64,000 nt of DNA from positions 64,686,288 to 64,750,287 of the forward strand of contig CM046006.1 of the NCBI GenBank assembly GCA_025175895.1, in the 5' to 3' direction. This document shows, piece by piece, positions 1 through 10,506 of this stretch (positions are counted from its first letter, which is position 1; each line of letters begins with the position of its first letter). The notes under the pieces were generated by a model. The model was not told the origin of the DNA and did not search any database. It was given only the letters and a program-made list of their open reading frames with translations. The stretch is from Wurfbainia villosa. Its lineage: Eukaryota > Streptophyta > Magnoliopsida > Zingiberales > Zingiberaceae. Position numbers and translations under genes: made by a program.

Positions 1-2
1 AT

Positions 3-1304
3 TTGATCAAGCATACTCTTATTTTTCTTTTTATCCCTAAACAAATCCCTAGTTAAGCTAGAAATCATGGCAACTACTTCTTGAGTGGGAAGGTGTTTTA
101 CCATAGTTACCATGTCTTTTTTTTCGGATGATGAGGATGATGATGAGCCTCCCCCTTCACTTGAGCTTGTTTCTTCTTTTTTGGAGGAAGTGGTGTCCAC
201 ATCTTCTATTGCCATTAGAGCTAGATTTGTGACAAAGGCATTTTCTTCCTCCTCCGATGATGATGAAGGATCATCCCATGTCCTTGCTTTGAGTGCTTTG
301 GCCTTCTTCTCCTTTTCTTTTTCCTTGGACTTCTTCTCTTCTTCCTTTTTCTTGCTCCCCTTCTTCTTTTCTTCTTTTCTTCTTCTTTGTTCCTTGCTCT
401 TGTTCAAGAGGGGACAATCATTCCTCATGTGTCCCTCTTGTTGGCAATTATAGCAAATGAACTTCCTCTTGTGCCTTCTCCTATCATAAGATTTGTTAAA
501 TTTTAAATTTCTTAAAGCATGCCATACCTTCCTTACCATATAAGCATCTTCATTGCTATTCATGGAGGATGAGGAGGATGCTTCATTGGAGGAGGAAGGT
601 GGTGTCTCCTTCTTCTTCTTCTTCTTCCCCTTTTCGGCTATCAAGGCTACTCCTCTTGATGGTTGAATTCTTGGCTCTTCTACTAATCCTTCAAGCCTTG
701 TTTCGTGGAGCTCCATGGTTGAGAAGAACTCCTCTAAGGTGCTAACTTCTAGGTTCTTTGAGATGTAGAAGGAGTCTACCATTGAGCTCCATTTTGATGA
801 CTGGGGAAAGGTGTCGATTGCTTTCATAATCATATCCCAGTTCGAAAGTTTTTCTCCTACACTCATTAGTCCATTTAAAATTTCTTTAAAACGAGAGTGT
901 AATGAAGTTACCTTTTCTCCCTTTTCAAGTTTGATATTAGTTAATTGGGAGTGGAGGAGGTCTCTCCTTGCAAGCTTGGCCTCCGAGGTGCCTTCATGAA
1001 GCTCTATCAATCTCTCCCACATCTCTTTGGTGCTCGCACACTCCCCTATCTGGTTGATTTCTTGTTGAGGGAGTACGTTGTAGAGATGATGTTTGGCTTT
1101 TGAGTTTTCCAAGTACTCCACCCTTTTCTTTTTGGTCCATCTTGTCTTATCTATTTGCTCCCCATCTTCATCCCTAGGTATCTCGAAACCATTTTCCATT
1201 ATCAATAAAATTTCGAAGTCGGTTTCGAAAAATACCTCCATTCGCTTTTTCCACAAAGCGAATTCCCCCTCGAACTTTGACGGATGAATATTTGAGCCGG
1301 CCAT
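3..1304 (-). CDS. gag: Gag (start of gag-pol) of copia element Cop1, partial
   Basis: Open frame of 434 codons from ATG at 1304 (minus) with no stop before the window edge. Gag is the structural protein that packages element RNA into cytoplasmic virus-like particles. The N-terminal part resembles the DUF4219/UBN2 Gag domain (about residues 10-240; an FALWKKRMEVF-like start and an MWERLIELHEGT stretch). A single CCHC zinc knuckle follows: C284, C287, H292, C297. After it come a very Lys/Glu-rich stretch and an acidic Ser-rich stretch. I checked the frame at ATG 1304 and near 1022, 782, 563 and 455; all agree. The start is chosen because it follows the primer site by about 50 bases and begins the conserved domain. 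Protease and later domains would lie beyond base 1. This is one of only two Gag frames in the window without a visible break. Confidence 0.85.
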   Translation of the reverse strand, partial: MAGSNIHPSKFEGEFALWKKRMEVFFETDFEILLIMENGFEIPRDEDGEQIDKTRWTKKKRVEYLENSKAKHHLYNVLPQQEINQIGECASTKEMWERLIELHEGTSEAKLARRDLLHSQLTNIKLEKGEKVTSLHSRFKEILNGLMSVGEKLSNWDMIMKAIDTFPQSSKWSSMVDSFYISKNLEVSTLEEFFSTMELHETRLEGLVEEPRIQPSRGVALIAEKGKKKKKKETPPSSSNEASSSSSMNSNEDAYMVRKVWHALRNLKFNKSYDRRRHKRKFICYNCQQEGHMRNDCPLLNKSKEQRRRKEEKKKGSKKKEEEKKSKEKEKEKKAKALKARTWDDPSSSSEEEENAFVTNLALMAIEDVDTTSSKKEETSSSEGGGSSSSSSSEKKDMVTMVKHLPTQEVVAMISSLTRDLFRDKKKNKSMLDQ

Positions 1305-1353
1305 CCTTGATGTAGTGTTTGTTGTGGCGGTGAGTTCATTGACAAGCGACCTT

Positions 1354-1365
1354 GCCCTGATACCA
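1354..1365 (-). promoter_or_regulatory. Primer-binding site of Cop1 (tRNA-iMet type)
   Basis: Minus strand reads TGGTATCAGGGC, one base off the usual TGGTATCAGAGC complementary to the initiator Met-tRNA 3' end, three bases inside the LTR boundary. It primes minus-strand cDNA in copia elements. Confidence 0.85.
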
Positions 1366-1367
1366 CT

Positions 1368-2511
1368 TGTTGGAGCGTAGGTGGCCGACTAGAGGGGGGT
1401 GAATAGCCCTAAGTTGTCGTAGAATGGAATTTGATCGTTCATTTGTCTACACGTTAGGGTTAGCACAGCGGAAATAAAACTAAACAACAATAAAGATAAA
1501 CAAGATAAAAACAATGCTAACAAAGAGATATAACGTGGTTCACGACCCTATGATGCTAATCCACGGTCCGATTTGTCTCCGGTGAATCACTCCGAAACCA
1601 ATCCAATATGGTCTCTCCCTTTAGTTAAAGCAAGGTGGAGGCAAACCTTCTTACAACACCAAACTACTCTTTCTTACAATAGATTTGAAATAAGAACAAG
1701 AAAAAGAGTTTAAAGCTTGTGGGGCACTTGGATGATTGATTGGAGCATGAGCATTAGCCATCCCAAAGCCCACACCCTCTCTTTTTATAGAGAGAGCTGA
1801 TTTCTTCCCGTTGGCCGCCTATCAGTCGACTTATGCCTCCGTAGCCAACTGATCAGTCGACTACGGGAGGTTTTGTGCCCATGACTGCCTTAATCAGTCG
1901 ACTGTCGCCCTTGGCAGTCGACAGCTAGGCCAGAAACCTACCAGTCGAACACATTCGACTTGGAGCAGTCGACTGCCCATTCACAACAGTCGACTAATGC
2001 CGGGTAAACCTCAAACTTCACATCCGTTTGAGAGTCCGGTGGTCGGGTAAAATCTCAACCCTCTTGGTCGAGCCTCCGACACATAGCCATTTCGGCCAAG
2101 TTCACCTAATGAGCTACTTACATTTCACTCATTCTCTCATCTCACTTGAAGTCTCTTGCTGAAGCTCTCTTCGTTCACTGCCACATCCCTCGGCAACACC
2201 AAGCGCACGGCTTCGCAATGCTCCTTCGCGTCTCTTGCCTTCGAAGTCTGCTTCCTTGGCTTCGCTTCAAGTCATCTCGTCCGACGGTCCCTCGGATGCA
2301 TCAAGTACACGGCTTCGCAATGCTCCTTCGCCGACTCAAGCACGAGGTTGAGTTGGTGATCTTACCAATGCTATTCATCATATGTGCGAATTACTAAGTC
2401 CTGCATGACTTCAACACACATATTAAATTCACAATAATATCCTAACTTAAACCTTTTCCACACACATCAAAACCATAATCCAAACCATAACTTGGGTCGA
2501 TTGCCCTAACA
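1368..2511 (-). repeat. 5' LTR of Cop1
   Basis: Read on minus it begins TGTTAGGGCAATCGACCC and ends CTACGCTCCAACA, so it has TG..CA ends, and it sits directly before the primer site. About 1,144 bases. It contains several AGTCGAC palindromes (about 1822-1995) and two copies of a CGGCTTCGCAATGCTCCTTCGC block (near 2210 and 2310). Small reading frames in 2146-2397 fall in this repeat and look non-coding. Confidence 0.88.
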
Positions 2512-2896
2512 AGGCTATTTTATGGGGGGGGGGGAAGAATTTACTTAGAAAAGTATCTTCCATCTGTTCCCATGTCATTATACTCCCTTCTAGTAGAGTG
2601 TGTATCCATTACTTAGCCTCCCCCTTCAGGGAGAATGGGAACATGATAAGATTAATGGCATATGTTGAGACTCCTTCATATTGCACTGTGCCACAGTACG
2701 CCAAAAATTCTTCGAGGTGTAAATAGGGCTCCTCAATCTTAGTCCCTCCAAACTTCTTCTCTTGAATAAGAGCAATTAATATAGGGTTTATTTTCCAGCT
2801 CGCGGCCTGAATTTGTGGAATAGTTATGCAGGAGTTCCATGCTTTGTGTCTAGGCGCTATGTAATCTCTCAAGGGTCGAGCGGACTGTGTTAACAT
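2512..2896 (-). pseudogene. gag: Gag N-terminal fragment of Ath2
   Basis: A 95-residue stretch (2896-2609) with the N-terminal landmarks seen in Ath1 and Ath3 Gag: a RPLRDY motif, then HLEEFL.., then INLIMFPFSLKGEAK, the start of the Retrotrans_gag domain (pfam03732 type). The frame stops at 2609 just after this motif, although related sequence continues to the Cop1 junction at 2512. It is therefore both broken and truncated by insertion. No catalytic domain is present. Confidence 0.8.
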
Positions 2897-3177
2897 TTCA
2901 GCGTCCCTTGCTGAGAGGGGATAAATAAATCATATACAATGAATAATTATGAGGGTTGAACCAAAACTTGATCAATCGTGGCTATCAACTGGGATTTAAT
3001 ATCGTTAGTTCAAATACTGAAGTAAATCAAGATATAATAAATCTAAATTAAAATCAGATGTGGTAAACCTAAAATTGAAGTAAAATAAAAATATACGATA
3101 AAAGTAAAGTAAGTAAATAAATCTATCCTAAGTCCAATCCAATTATCCGCTTCTTGATTCGATATCGAATCAATCAG
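2897..3177 (-). other. Ath2 untranslated leader
   Basis: AT-rich stretch between primer site and gag, rich in TTTATTTTTATTTT-like runs on minus, matching the leaders of Ath1 (14991-15264) and Ath3 (52793-53074). The 60-codon frame at 3043-3225 spans the primer site and LTR edge and is not considered real. Confidence 0.65.
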
Positions 3178-3195
3178 TCCCTGGCAACAATGCCA
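3178..3195 (-). promoter_or_regulatory. Primer-binding site of Ath2
   Basis: Minus strand reads TGGCATTGTTGCCAGGGA, a decayed form of the TGGCGCCGTTGCCGGGGA site typical of Athila/Tat gypsy elements (usually assigned to Asp-tRNA), six bases from the LTR end. Confidence 0.8.
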
Positions 3196-3201
3196 AAAAT
3201 T

Positions 3202-4628
3202 TGATGCACGCGAACGCGACCTCAAATCTCACGACGAAGACCGTCGAGGACTCAAAGCGTGTGCTCGCGCTCAATGCATGCAAGTGCACAGATGTCGTCA
3301 AGTAATAAAAAGATTATCGATCCCACAGGGACTGAGATTCGAGTACCGATTTGGTAAGTGGAGGTTATTGCTCGTAATTTAGTTCTAAGGGTTGTGATTG
3401 CGAGTGTTGACGGCTGTCCCAACTCAATATGGTGTCACACGGAAGAAGAAAAAAACTAGTTGTGAGTCTTTGGAAGGGATTCTAGGATTTCAGTTTCGTT
3501 TGTGTCACAGAACACGTTGTCAATTGGGTTTTATCTAGGTTTCTAGCTACGGTTCAGTGGAAAGGACATCATACACTCCCCCAATGAGCCTTCGCATCTA
3601 TCGGAACCTACCTCTGCCATTACCAGGTTGACCCCTAGACTTAAGATGGGATAGTCGGTACGAGGATGCTGAATCGATCCCCTGTGACGAGTCGAAAACG
3701 GGGTTCGTTTCCTACTCTATCGCATCCTTCTACCCACGGTTACGGGAGATGAGGCCAACCCCTAGGTTACTCCTTAATTCTCCTAAATCTTAGATACAAG
3801 GGCTGTCACCCCTCGTATCGACTAGCACAGTATATAGAAAACCAAAACAATAGCTATAGCTCTAAACCAAATTCCAATTGCAAATATAAATTCAAGAACA
3901 AAATGATATTTGAACCAACATATTCTAACTCAACACAAACTACTCCCTAGTCCTAGAATCGAAGAGTCTACTCAATAAATAAGAGAGGAGAAACACAAAG
4001 CATGATCATGTTCATATAAACAATGGAAATTATGTAAAAAAATAGAAATTACAATGTGATGTGACTCTTCTCTTCGGCGTTGAAGTGTAGAATTTGGATC
4101 TCTGACAGCTTTATTCCTCCCCGTTGCGAGTTCCCGAAGCTTTTTTAGGGCGTCGGAGTGCCATCCCGGTCGTCGTGCCTCCTCCCTAGGGTTTGGGTGT
4201 AGCTTTCTTTATATTGACATCAGCCTGGATCTCCCTAAAACCTGGAAAATAATCGAATCACGTCGGAATTGCATAGCACCACACGACCGTGTGTTTCCAC
4301 ATGGACAGGCCGTGTGTGGCACCGTGGTGGCCAATTTTGACCCTTGGACATGACCGTGTGTAGCCACACGCCCTGGTCGTGTGTAGCCACATGCCCTGGC
4401 CATGTCCCCTTCTGCGTCCAACTATAAAATGTCCTTCTTTTGTTTTAAAAGTGCATCGTTTTCCCCATGAAATGCTATCCTGCACACAAAAGTACAAAGA
4501 GCAGATCTTCGAACTATAAAATAGGAAATGCATGCAAAACAAAGTAAAATATGCATGAAACAAACATAAAATGTAATGATATGTGAGCGAAAACTATTCC
4601 TAAAATCCTATATGTTTTGCTCACATCA
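3202..4628 (-). repeat. 5' LTR of Ath2
   Basis: About 1,427 bases; on minus it begins TGATGTGAGCAAAACATATAGG and ends GCGTGCATCA, the same ends as the Ath1 and Ath3 LTRs. It carries CACACGG/CCGTGTG repeats (about 4260-4420) and a TATAAAG box (4207-4213, minus). Confidence 0.9.
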
Positions 4629-5410
4629 CTGATGAAGGCATCCTTATAGGGTTTTCTTCTATTAGCAAGGCATATAGAGTGTACAACAAGAGGTCTAAAT
4701 TGATAGCAGAATCACAAAATATTGTGTTTGAGGAAGATGAAAAATCTGGTGATACTTAGGAAATTCATGAAGAAATCAAATTTGGATTGAAGAAAACTTG
4801 ATTACATGAAAACATTGAAGTAGGGGGAGCTAAGATTGAGTTTGATGAAGAAAATTCTAGGATACAAGGGTCATTACTTGAAGATGTATCGAACGACCAA
4901 GTACTTGAAACATCTCAAGCACCAAGATCCATTAGGACAAGTAGTAGTCATCTCCATGGTCAGATTATTGGAGAACTTCAACAAGGGGCGAGGACCAGAT
5001 CATCCTTTAGGAATGAAGGAGTTAAAGTGGCACTGATCTCAAAAATTGAACCAAGGGTAGTAGAAGAGGCCTTGCTTGATCTTGATTGGATCTTAGCAAT
5101 GCAGGATGAGCTAGGACAATTCGAAAGAAACCAAGTATGGGACTTAGTTCCTAGCCCGAGAAGAGTCTCTATAATTGGACAATTCGAAAGAAACCAAGTA
5201 TGGAACCAAATGAGTGTTTAAGAATAAGATGAATAATAAGGGAGAGATAATAAGAAATAAGGCAAGGTTAGTTGCCAAAGGATATAATCAGATTGAGGGA
5301 TTATATTATGAAGAGACTTATGCTCTAGTAGCTCGATTAGAGTCCATAAGGCTTATGCTAGTTTTTACTGCATATAAAGGCTTCAAACTTTATCAAATGG
5401 ATGTGAAGTC
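4629..5410 (+). pseudogene. pol: Cop0: copia pol remnant (integrase tail to reverse transcriptase start)
   Basis: Fragments in different plus frames read like the Sirevirus integrase-RT junction: LISKIEP.., an EEALLD.DWI.AMQDEL..F stretch, NQVWDLVP, NKARLVAKGYNQ, then an ARLESIRLM stretch ending in QMDVKS. That is the N-terminal palm of a copia RT (RVT_2), before the YVDD active site, which is missing. Stops and shifts interrupt it, including a 27-base duplication. The left side was cut by Ath2 and the right side by solo LTR C1. It is the outermost, hence oldest, layer visible in the nest. Confidence 0.82.
5114..5203 (+). repeat. 27-base direct duplication inside Cop0 pol
   Basis: The block starting GGACAATTCGAAAGAAACCA occurs at 5114-5140 and again at 5177-5203. 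The second copy replaces the codons expected after the SIIG motif, destroying the RT frame. Confidence 0.85.
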
Positions 5411-7119
5411 AGTTAGTGTCAATCCTTAGTGCCAATCATGAGATGATTGATTAGGGATCATATGTATCATATTTCATTAATAATAGGCAAAGATTGATTA
5501 TTATATTTACTTTATGTGTGTGCCAGTAAATAAATATAATAATACCCTTGAATAGTAGGTTCTAATCTACAGTATATCAATTGGTAGAATTAATTATGAG
5601 AAGCTGTAGAGAACACTATTCTTAAACATTCCTAGTCAAGTATGTATTAATAGACAAAGGGATATATTGATATATTGAGACTAGCATGTAGGTCAATGGA
5701 TGACTTGATCTCACAAGTCATGGATATGTGATATCACATTGACACATGGGTATATATATTGGAGAATATATGTACTGAATTGACCCGCCATGAGAAAGTG
5801 TCATGGATTGTTATATGAGTGTCATATACTTTCTCATGTGACTATTGGTATGAATAGTCCTTAGACCTGAAGTCACTACGATTCCCTACATAAGGAATTA
5901 TGTACTTTGGTATCGTCTAACGTCACCCATAACAGGGTGCACTATAAGGGCGATTACTGGGTATGTAATAAATTATGCGGAGGGATGTGAGTGATGTAGA
6001 TAGGATCTATCCCTCTTATATGATGGGAGTGATATTTTTGGCCTCTTGATAGAGTATAACCACGGAATGCATGTCCATGCTCAAATGAGTCAATATGAGA
6101 TATTGAGCTCATTTGTTTTAGTGAGTCTACTTAGGGATCAAGAAACATAAAGATCGATAAGGGGATGACACGGTCTATGCCTCATTGATCGATCTAAGAT
6201 ATCAGAGATAGAAGGACACTGTCACACATGATAATGGTCACGGAAAGGTTGTCGGATCTCGACTATCTTATAGCTTGGGTAGCAATGATGTATTACTAGA
6301 TGCCGCTCATTGCTTATGTATCTAAAATCATTTTAGATACATTGCCAACGTTACAAGTGAGTCACACACAAATGATATTCTGTTTTGGAGATGGTTTCCT
6401 TTAGTTAGACTAAAAGAACAATTGAGCATATGGCCAAGACTTGAGTTAGACTCATGTTGAACCATGGAAATTGATTCATCATCATCATGCATGATTAATG
6501 TGAATAATCATGCATATGAATACCAAGGGATGAGGAGAAAGGTTCATGCATTTAAAAAGCTAAATAGGATTTGGCTTGATAAAGCTAAATTAGATTTGAC
6601 TTGATAAAGCAAAATAGGATTTGGCTTAAATGGCTTTCAACATGAAAAAGCAAAATGGGATCTGGCTTAAGTTGTTCTCCACGTGAAAGCCAAAATGTGG
6701 CCTTTTGTTTTTGAATGTGTAAGCAAAAATAGAGAAGTGTTCTCTCCTACTTCCTCTAAGAAAAGAGAAGAGTTCTCTCCTTCCTCTCCTTCTTCTTCCA
6801 AGTGTTCTTGGTGCTTTGCTAGGGTTGCTAGAACAACATAACTCCAAAACGTTTGAGTGTCAGTGTGGATACCATGGAGATATGGTTATACTTATCGTAT
6901 TGAGATCCGACAGCACTTGGATTTGCGGGATTGCGAAGGGCACGCACGAAGGTATAATCTCTTCTTCTAGATAAGATCTAGATAAGATTAAGGAAAAACG
7001 ATTTGTATGTTTTTGCATGGATCTCTGGTGGGATCTGGATATATATATTGTTTCCGCTACGGTTTTGCGAAGTATTCGCCCGCGATGTTGTGAACATCAC
7101 GATCCGGAATTTCCCAATA
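5411..7119 (+). repeat. Solo LTR C1 (copia-type), plus orientation
   Basis: About 1.7 kb flanked by a perfect 5-base duplication AAGTC (5406-5410 and 7120-7124). It has no internal region or second LTR. Near-full match, in reverse, to solo LTR C2 at 10507-12183. The start is degenerate (AGTTAGTGTC for TGTTAGTGTC) with a partial repeat of the first bases; the end reads GGAATTTCCCAATA where C2 has TTTCCCTACA. It interrupts Cop0 right after the QMDVKS codons. Solo LTRs arise by recombination between the two LTRs of an element. No plausible coding region inside. Confidence 0.85.
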
Positions 7120-7124
7120 AAGTC

Positions 7125-8781
7125 TGTAGGAACTTCGGTGAGCGCTAGAGGGGGGAGGTGAATGTCGCGTTCGTTGATTGACGATGGAATTCGTTCACGT
7201 TCGCTTGTCTACAATGTTGTTAGCGCAGCGGAATACAAATAACAAATAACACGATAACAACAATACAAGTACACAAACACAAAATCGTGATATAATGTGG
7301 TTTGAAACCTTAAGGTTCCTACTCCACGGGGTGAGCTCAAATGAGATCTAGTGATGCAAACACCACCACTAATCAATACACTCCTTCTCGGAACAATCCG
7401 GAGGTAGAGAAACCTTGTACAAATGATTACAAAAGTAATACAATGAAATACAACAAGTAAACTGAGCAATACCCAAATACAAGTAAATAAAACTTTACAC
7501 TAAGAGCTTTGGATTGCTTGCTTGTTGATTGCTTTGGTTTGCTCTTGAAGGTCTAGGATGCAACACAATTCCCCTCCAAATCACCCCAAGAACCATGGCA
7601 AAAATCCTCGCCTTCGAGCTCCTTTTAAAGCTGCAACTCGGGCTGATTTCCGCCTAGCAATCGACTGCTCCTGCAGTCGTTGTGTCACAATGACTTAATT
7701 CACGTTGTAAAAGTTCCAACGGATACCTAGCAGTCAACTGATCAGACCCATCAGTCGTCTGCTCATAGCCTCCAGTCGATTGCCAAGTCCTAGCAGTCGA
7801 CTTGGAAACATTCTGTGCCCGTGTCCTCGACTGGCAGTCGACAACCCTCCATGGAAGTCGAGGCTCCAAGGCGCCGATCGGCCTTATCTTTGGCGATCAA
7901 TCGCAAGGCCACTTAAGCGATCAAATGCCCGGTCGACTCATGGCGATCGATTAGTTTAATCTCTCGATCGCCTGTCGACTCGCCAAGTATCAAACACTTG
8001 ACCTCAACCATGAGATTTACCCCAAGTATGATGCCCTTATACTTGCTAGACCACCCTTAGTCTAGACCTAAGCCTTCTAGCCACCTCCATCAGCCTCACG
8101 CCTATTGGATCTCTCCAAGTCATTCATAACTTGTTCATCCATACACTAGCCTTCAGGTGCTTCCATCGGCTATTGTCATGCTAAGCTAGTCTATACCACC
8201 AAGACACATTGGGCTTACACTGCCAAGACATACACTTGGACTTTACGCCACTAAACATTGGACTTATGCTTCCAAGACTCCACCCTTGGACTTTACACCA
8301 CCAATATCAACCCTTGGAATTCCCAAATGCCAAGTACCCATGACTTACTCTTTACCACTAAGACTATACACTTGGACTTACGTGGCCAAGACTACACTCT
8401 TGGACTTTCCTTGCCAACCCATGTTGTACTTTCCAATTACCAAGACTCAAGCTTGGACATTCCCTTGCCAACCCATGTTGGACTTTCCAAATACCAAAAC
8501 TCAAGCTTGGACTTTCCCCTACCAAGACCCATGCTCGGACTTTCCATGTCACGTACTCAAGACTTAGACTTTACCATTGCCAAGACCCATGCTTGGACTT
8601 TGCATGCCAAGTGTCCCACTTGGACTTCTCCATCATATGGTCAACCCAATGTCAACCATATAGTCAACCCATTGTCAAACAATGGTCAACTCATCGTCAA
8701 ACATCAAAACACCAACATCAAAACACTACTCGAGTCAAACTCGAGTTTGGTCAATCGTGACCTGGGCCGATTGCACTAACA
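7125..8781 (-). repeat. 3' LTR of Tg1
   Basis: About 1,657 bases; on minus it begins TGTTAGTGCAATCGGCCC and ends AAGTTCCTACA. It carries decayed AGTCGAC palindromes (about 7660-7860) and a minisatellite of CTTGGACTTTCC..TGCCAAGAC units (about 8190-8640). Open frames in that stretch (for instance 8258-8779) are by-products of the repeat. Confidence 0.88.
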
Positions 8782-8798
8782 ATCTCCCCCTTTTTGAT
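8782..8798 (-). promoter_or_regulatory. Polypurine tract of Tg1
   Basis: Minus reads CATCAAAAAGGGGGAGAT directly against the 3' LTR, identical in form to the tract of Tg2. It would prime plus-strand cDNA. Confidence 0.82.
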
Positions 8799-10506
8799 GT
8801 TTGACAAAAACCAAACCTTTGACTTAGAACACTAACTCAATTCAATCCTCCCAATTGTCCAAATTGAGAATTCCACATTCTCCCATTAATTCTCACACAT
8901 CACTTCTCCCCCTTTTTGACATACATAAAAAAGGCTCTCCCCAAGGGTATCGATTTCTCATATCCCAATGAGATCTTACAATCTCCCCCTTGGTCCACAA
9001 ACATCTAGGATGCCTTCACTCTTCCTAGTGATAAGTCCCATATCACTAAAGAAAGGTAATCCTCACTTCTCTAAATTCTCCCCTTATGAGGAAGAACACA
9101 TCCATCATCCCATGATAGATAATCTCCCCCTAAAGGCTTGCTCCCCCTTGACAATTGCACCAACAATGTCCTTGGAGAGTCCCTAAGCCTATAAGAACAC
9201 TAAACCATCAAAATTAAGGTCAAAAGTTCAAACTTGAACTTTCACACACCTTAAAATTGATAAACACCCAAACAACTCTCCTAATCCATATCCAATGGAT
9301 TTCACCCTTTATAATGCTTTCCAAAGCATATCCTAGGGTTAGGAGCAGTTAGGGTAGCCTAACATAGCTAAAATTAGGCTAAACAAATCTTATTTATCCG
9401 AAATCATCATTGACAGTCGAATCTGTCAGTCAACGGTCGACTGCCCTTGACACCAGTCGACTGCCATCCATGGAAGTCGACTGATTTTTGCAAGTGAAAA
9501 AATTAAGTTCAAAAATTAAAATTCAAAAATACATAAGTAATTATACATAAATCAAAAAATCACAAAAATTCATATGTATAATACTTAAGTCAATCATTAT
9601 GGGTGAAAAATATTTAAAAAATAAAATACCCATAAAATAGTGAGATTGATACAAAGTTCAAAAACAAGAAAAATTTCATTATTTTGAGCCTACTTTGTAT
9701 CAACTTCATCAATGGTGACTTCTATCAAAAGATAGATTGCACCAAGGTTTTCTAAAATGATTTTAAAACCTTATTTTCAAAAATGGTCCATGGGCTAAGT
9801 ATACATGACTTGTATACTAGCTTTTCTCATGGTTTGTCCATGATATATGATGAGTTTGAGTTCATCTAGATGCAAGAACTATACACCTTGAACTTAACTC
9901 ATTTCCTAACACCTCACATGTGTCTAGGGTGTATCAATACACACACATGTCAATGTGATGTGAAATATGGGTTTTGTTCATCCTAAATTAAGGTCTCATG
10001 TATTTTTCTAAGGCAACACTATTTGATTCTCTTATACATGGGACTTCAAATCATGCCAATTGTCCTTAAATCAATTTTCATTAATCCTAAATGCATGAAT
10101 GATGATCATGTCATAAATGATAGCATAAATAAAGATATGTGCCAATAATCATGATGTCATGACATATAAATACAACCTAAGCACTAACATGACATGAAAG
10201 CAGTCCTAAGCATTGACATGACATTTTATATGATAAAAATAAGAATGATGTCATGACATGACATATGGCAAGCAAGTCATGGCAAATAAAATATAAAGGT
10301 ATAATAATAATACCTAAATTTTAGCATTAGTTGCCATTTGATAAAGTTAGGTTCATTTAGCCATATTACTACTTATCTCCCAAGTGTGCCAAAAAACCCA
10401 AAATGACACACTATGACCTCTAAATCTTAATTGTGTCAATTTGATCAATTTTTCATACCTCTCAAAATATATTGGCACATCCTAAAATCCTTTAGGATAT
10501 AAATTC
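8799..10506 (-). other. Tg1 noncoding tail, part 1
   Basis: About 1.7 kb of AT-rich sequence between polypurine tract and C2 with no credible reading frame. It aligns by eye with 18231-20068 of Tg2 and 63098-64000 of Tg3. Shared landmarks are several AATCTCCCCCTTG-like C-rich patches, a TTTTCTAAAATGATTTTAAAA stretch, and many ATGTCATGACAT palindromes near 10130-10270. Confidence 0.75.

Larger units (their letters stand above)
1..2511 (-). mobile_element. Cop1: Sirevirus-like Ty1/copia element, 5' half, runs off left edge
   Basis: On the minus strand the order is 5' LTR (2511 to 1368), initiator-Met-type primer site, a short leader, then gag, which continues past base 1. The element interrupts the gag of the gypsy element Ath2, whose sequence resumes at 2512; the first flanking bases are AGGCT, but the matching copy of the target duplication lies outside the window. 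Repeated AGTCGAC palindromes in the LTR and the CTAGAGGGGGGTGAATAG box near its end are shared with the other Sirevirus-like elements here. The rest of pol and the 3' LTR are not visible, so autonomy cannot be judged. Confidence 0.9.
2512..4628 (-). mobile_element. Ath2: Athila-like Ty3/gypsy element, 5' end only
   Basis: Minus-strand order: 5' LTR (4628-3202), primer site, AT-rich leader, start of gag, then Cop1 inserted at 2511/2512. The remainder would lie left of the window. LTR and Gag match Ath1 and Ath3 by eye. It lies within the copia remnant Cop0: bases from 4629 encode copia pol. The left target duplication is outside the window. Confidence 0.88.

Noticed and set aside
85..453. Ser/Phe-rich 122-codon plus frame
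   Set aside because: Antisense of the Lys/Glu-rich part of Cop1 Gag; the minus frame is 434 codons with a zinc knuckle.
1354..1365. TGGTATCAGAGC-like sites as tRNA genes
   Set aside because: Only 12-13 bases match the tRNA end; these are primer-binding sites beside LTRs.
4836..5036. 66-codon frame in Cop0
   Set aside because: Out of frame with the pol protein, which reads through here in a different phase.
8258..8779. 173-codon plus frame, and similar ones at 17726-18238 and 31666-32085
   Set aside because: They run against the element direction through the Tg LTR minisatellite; repeats with a period divisible by three stay open by chance.
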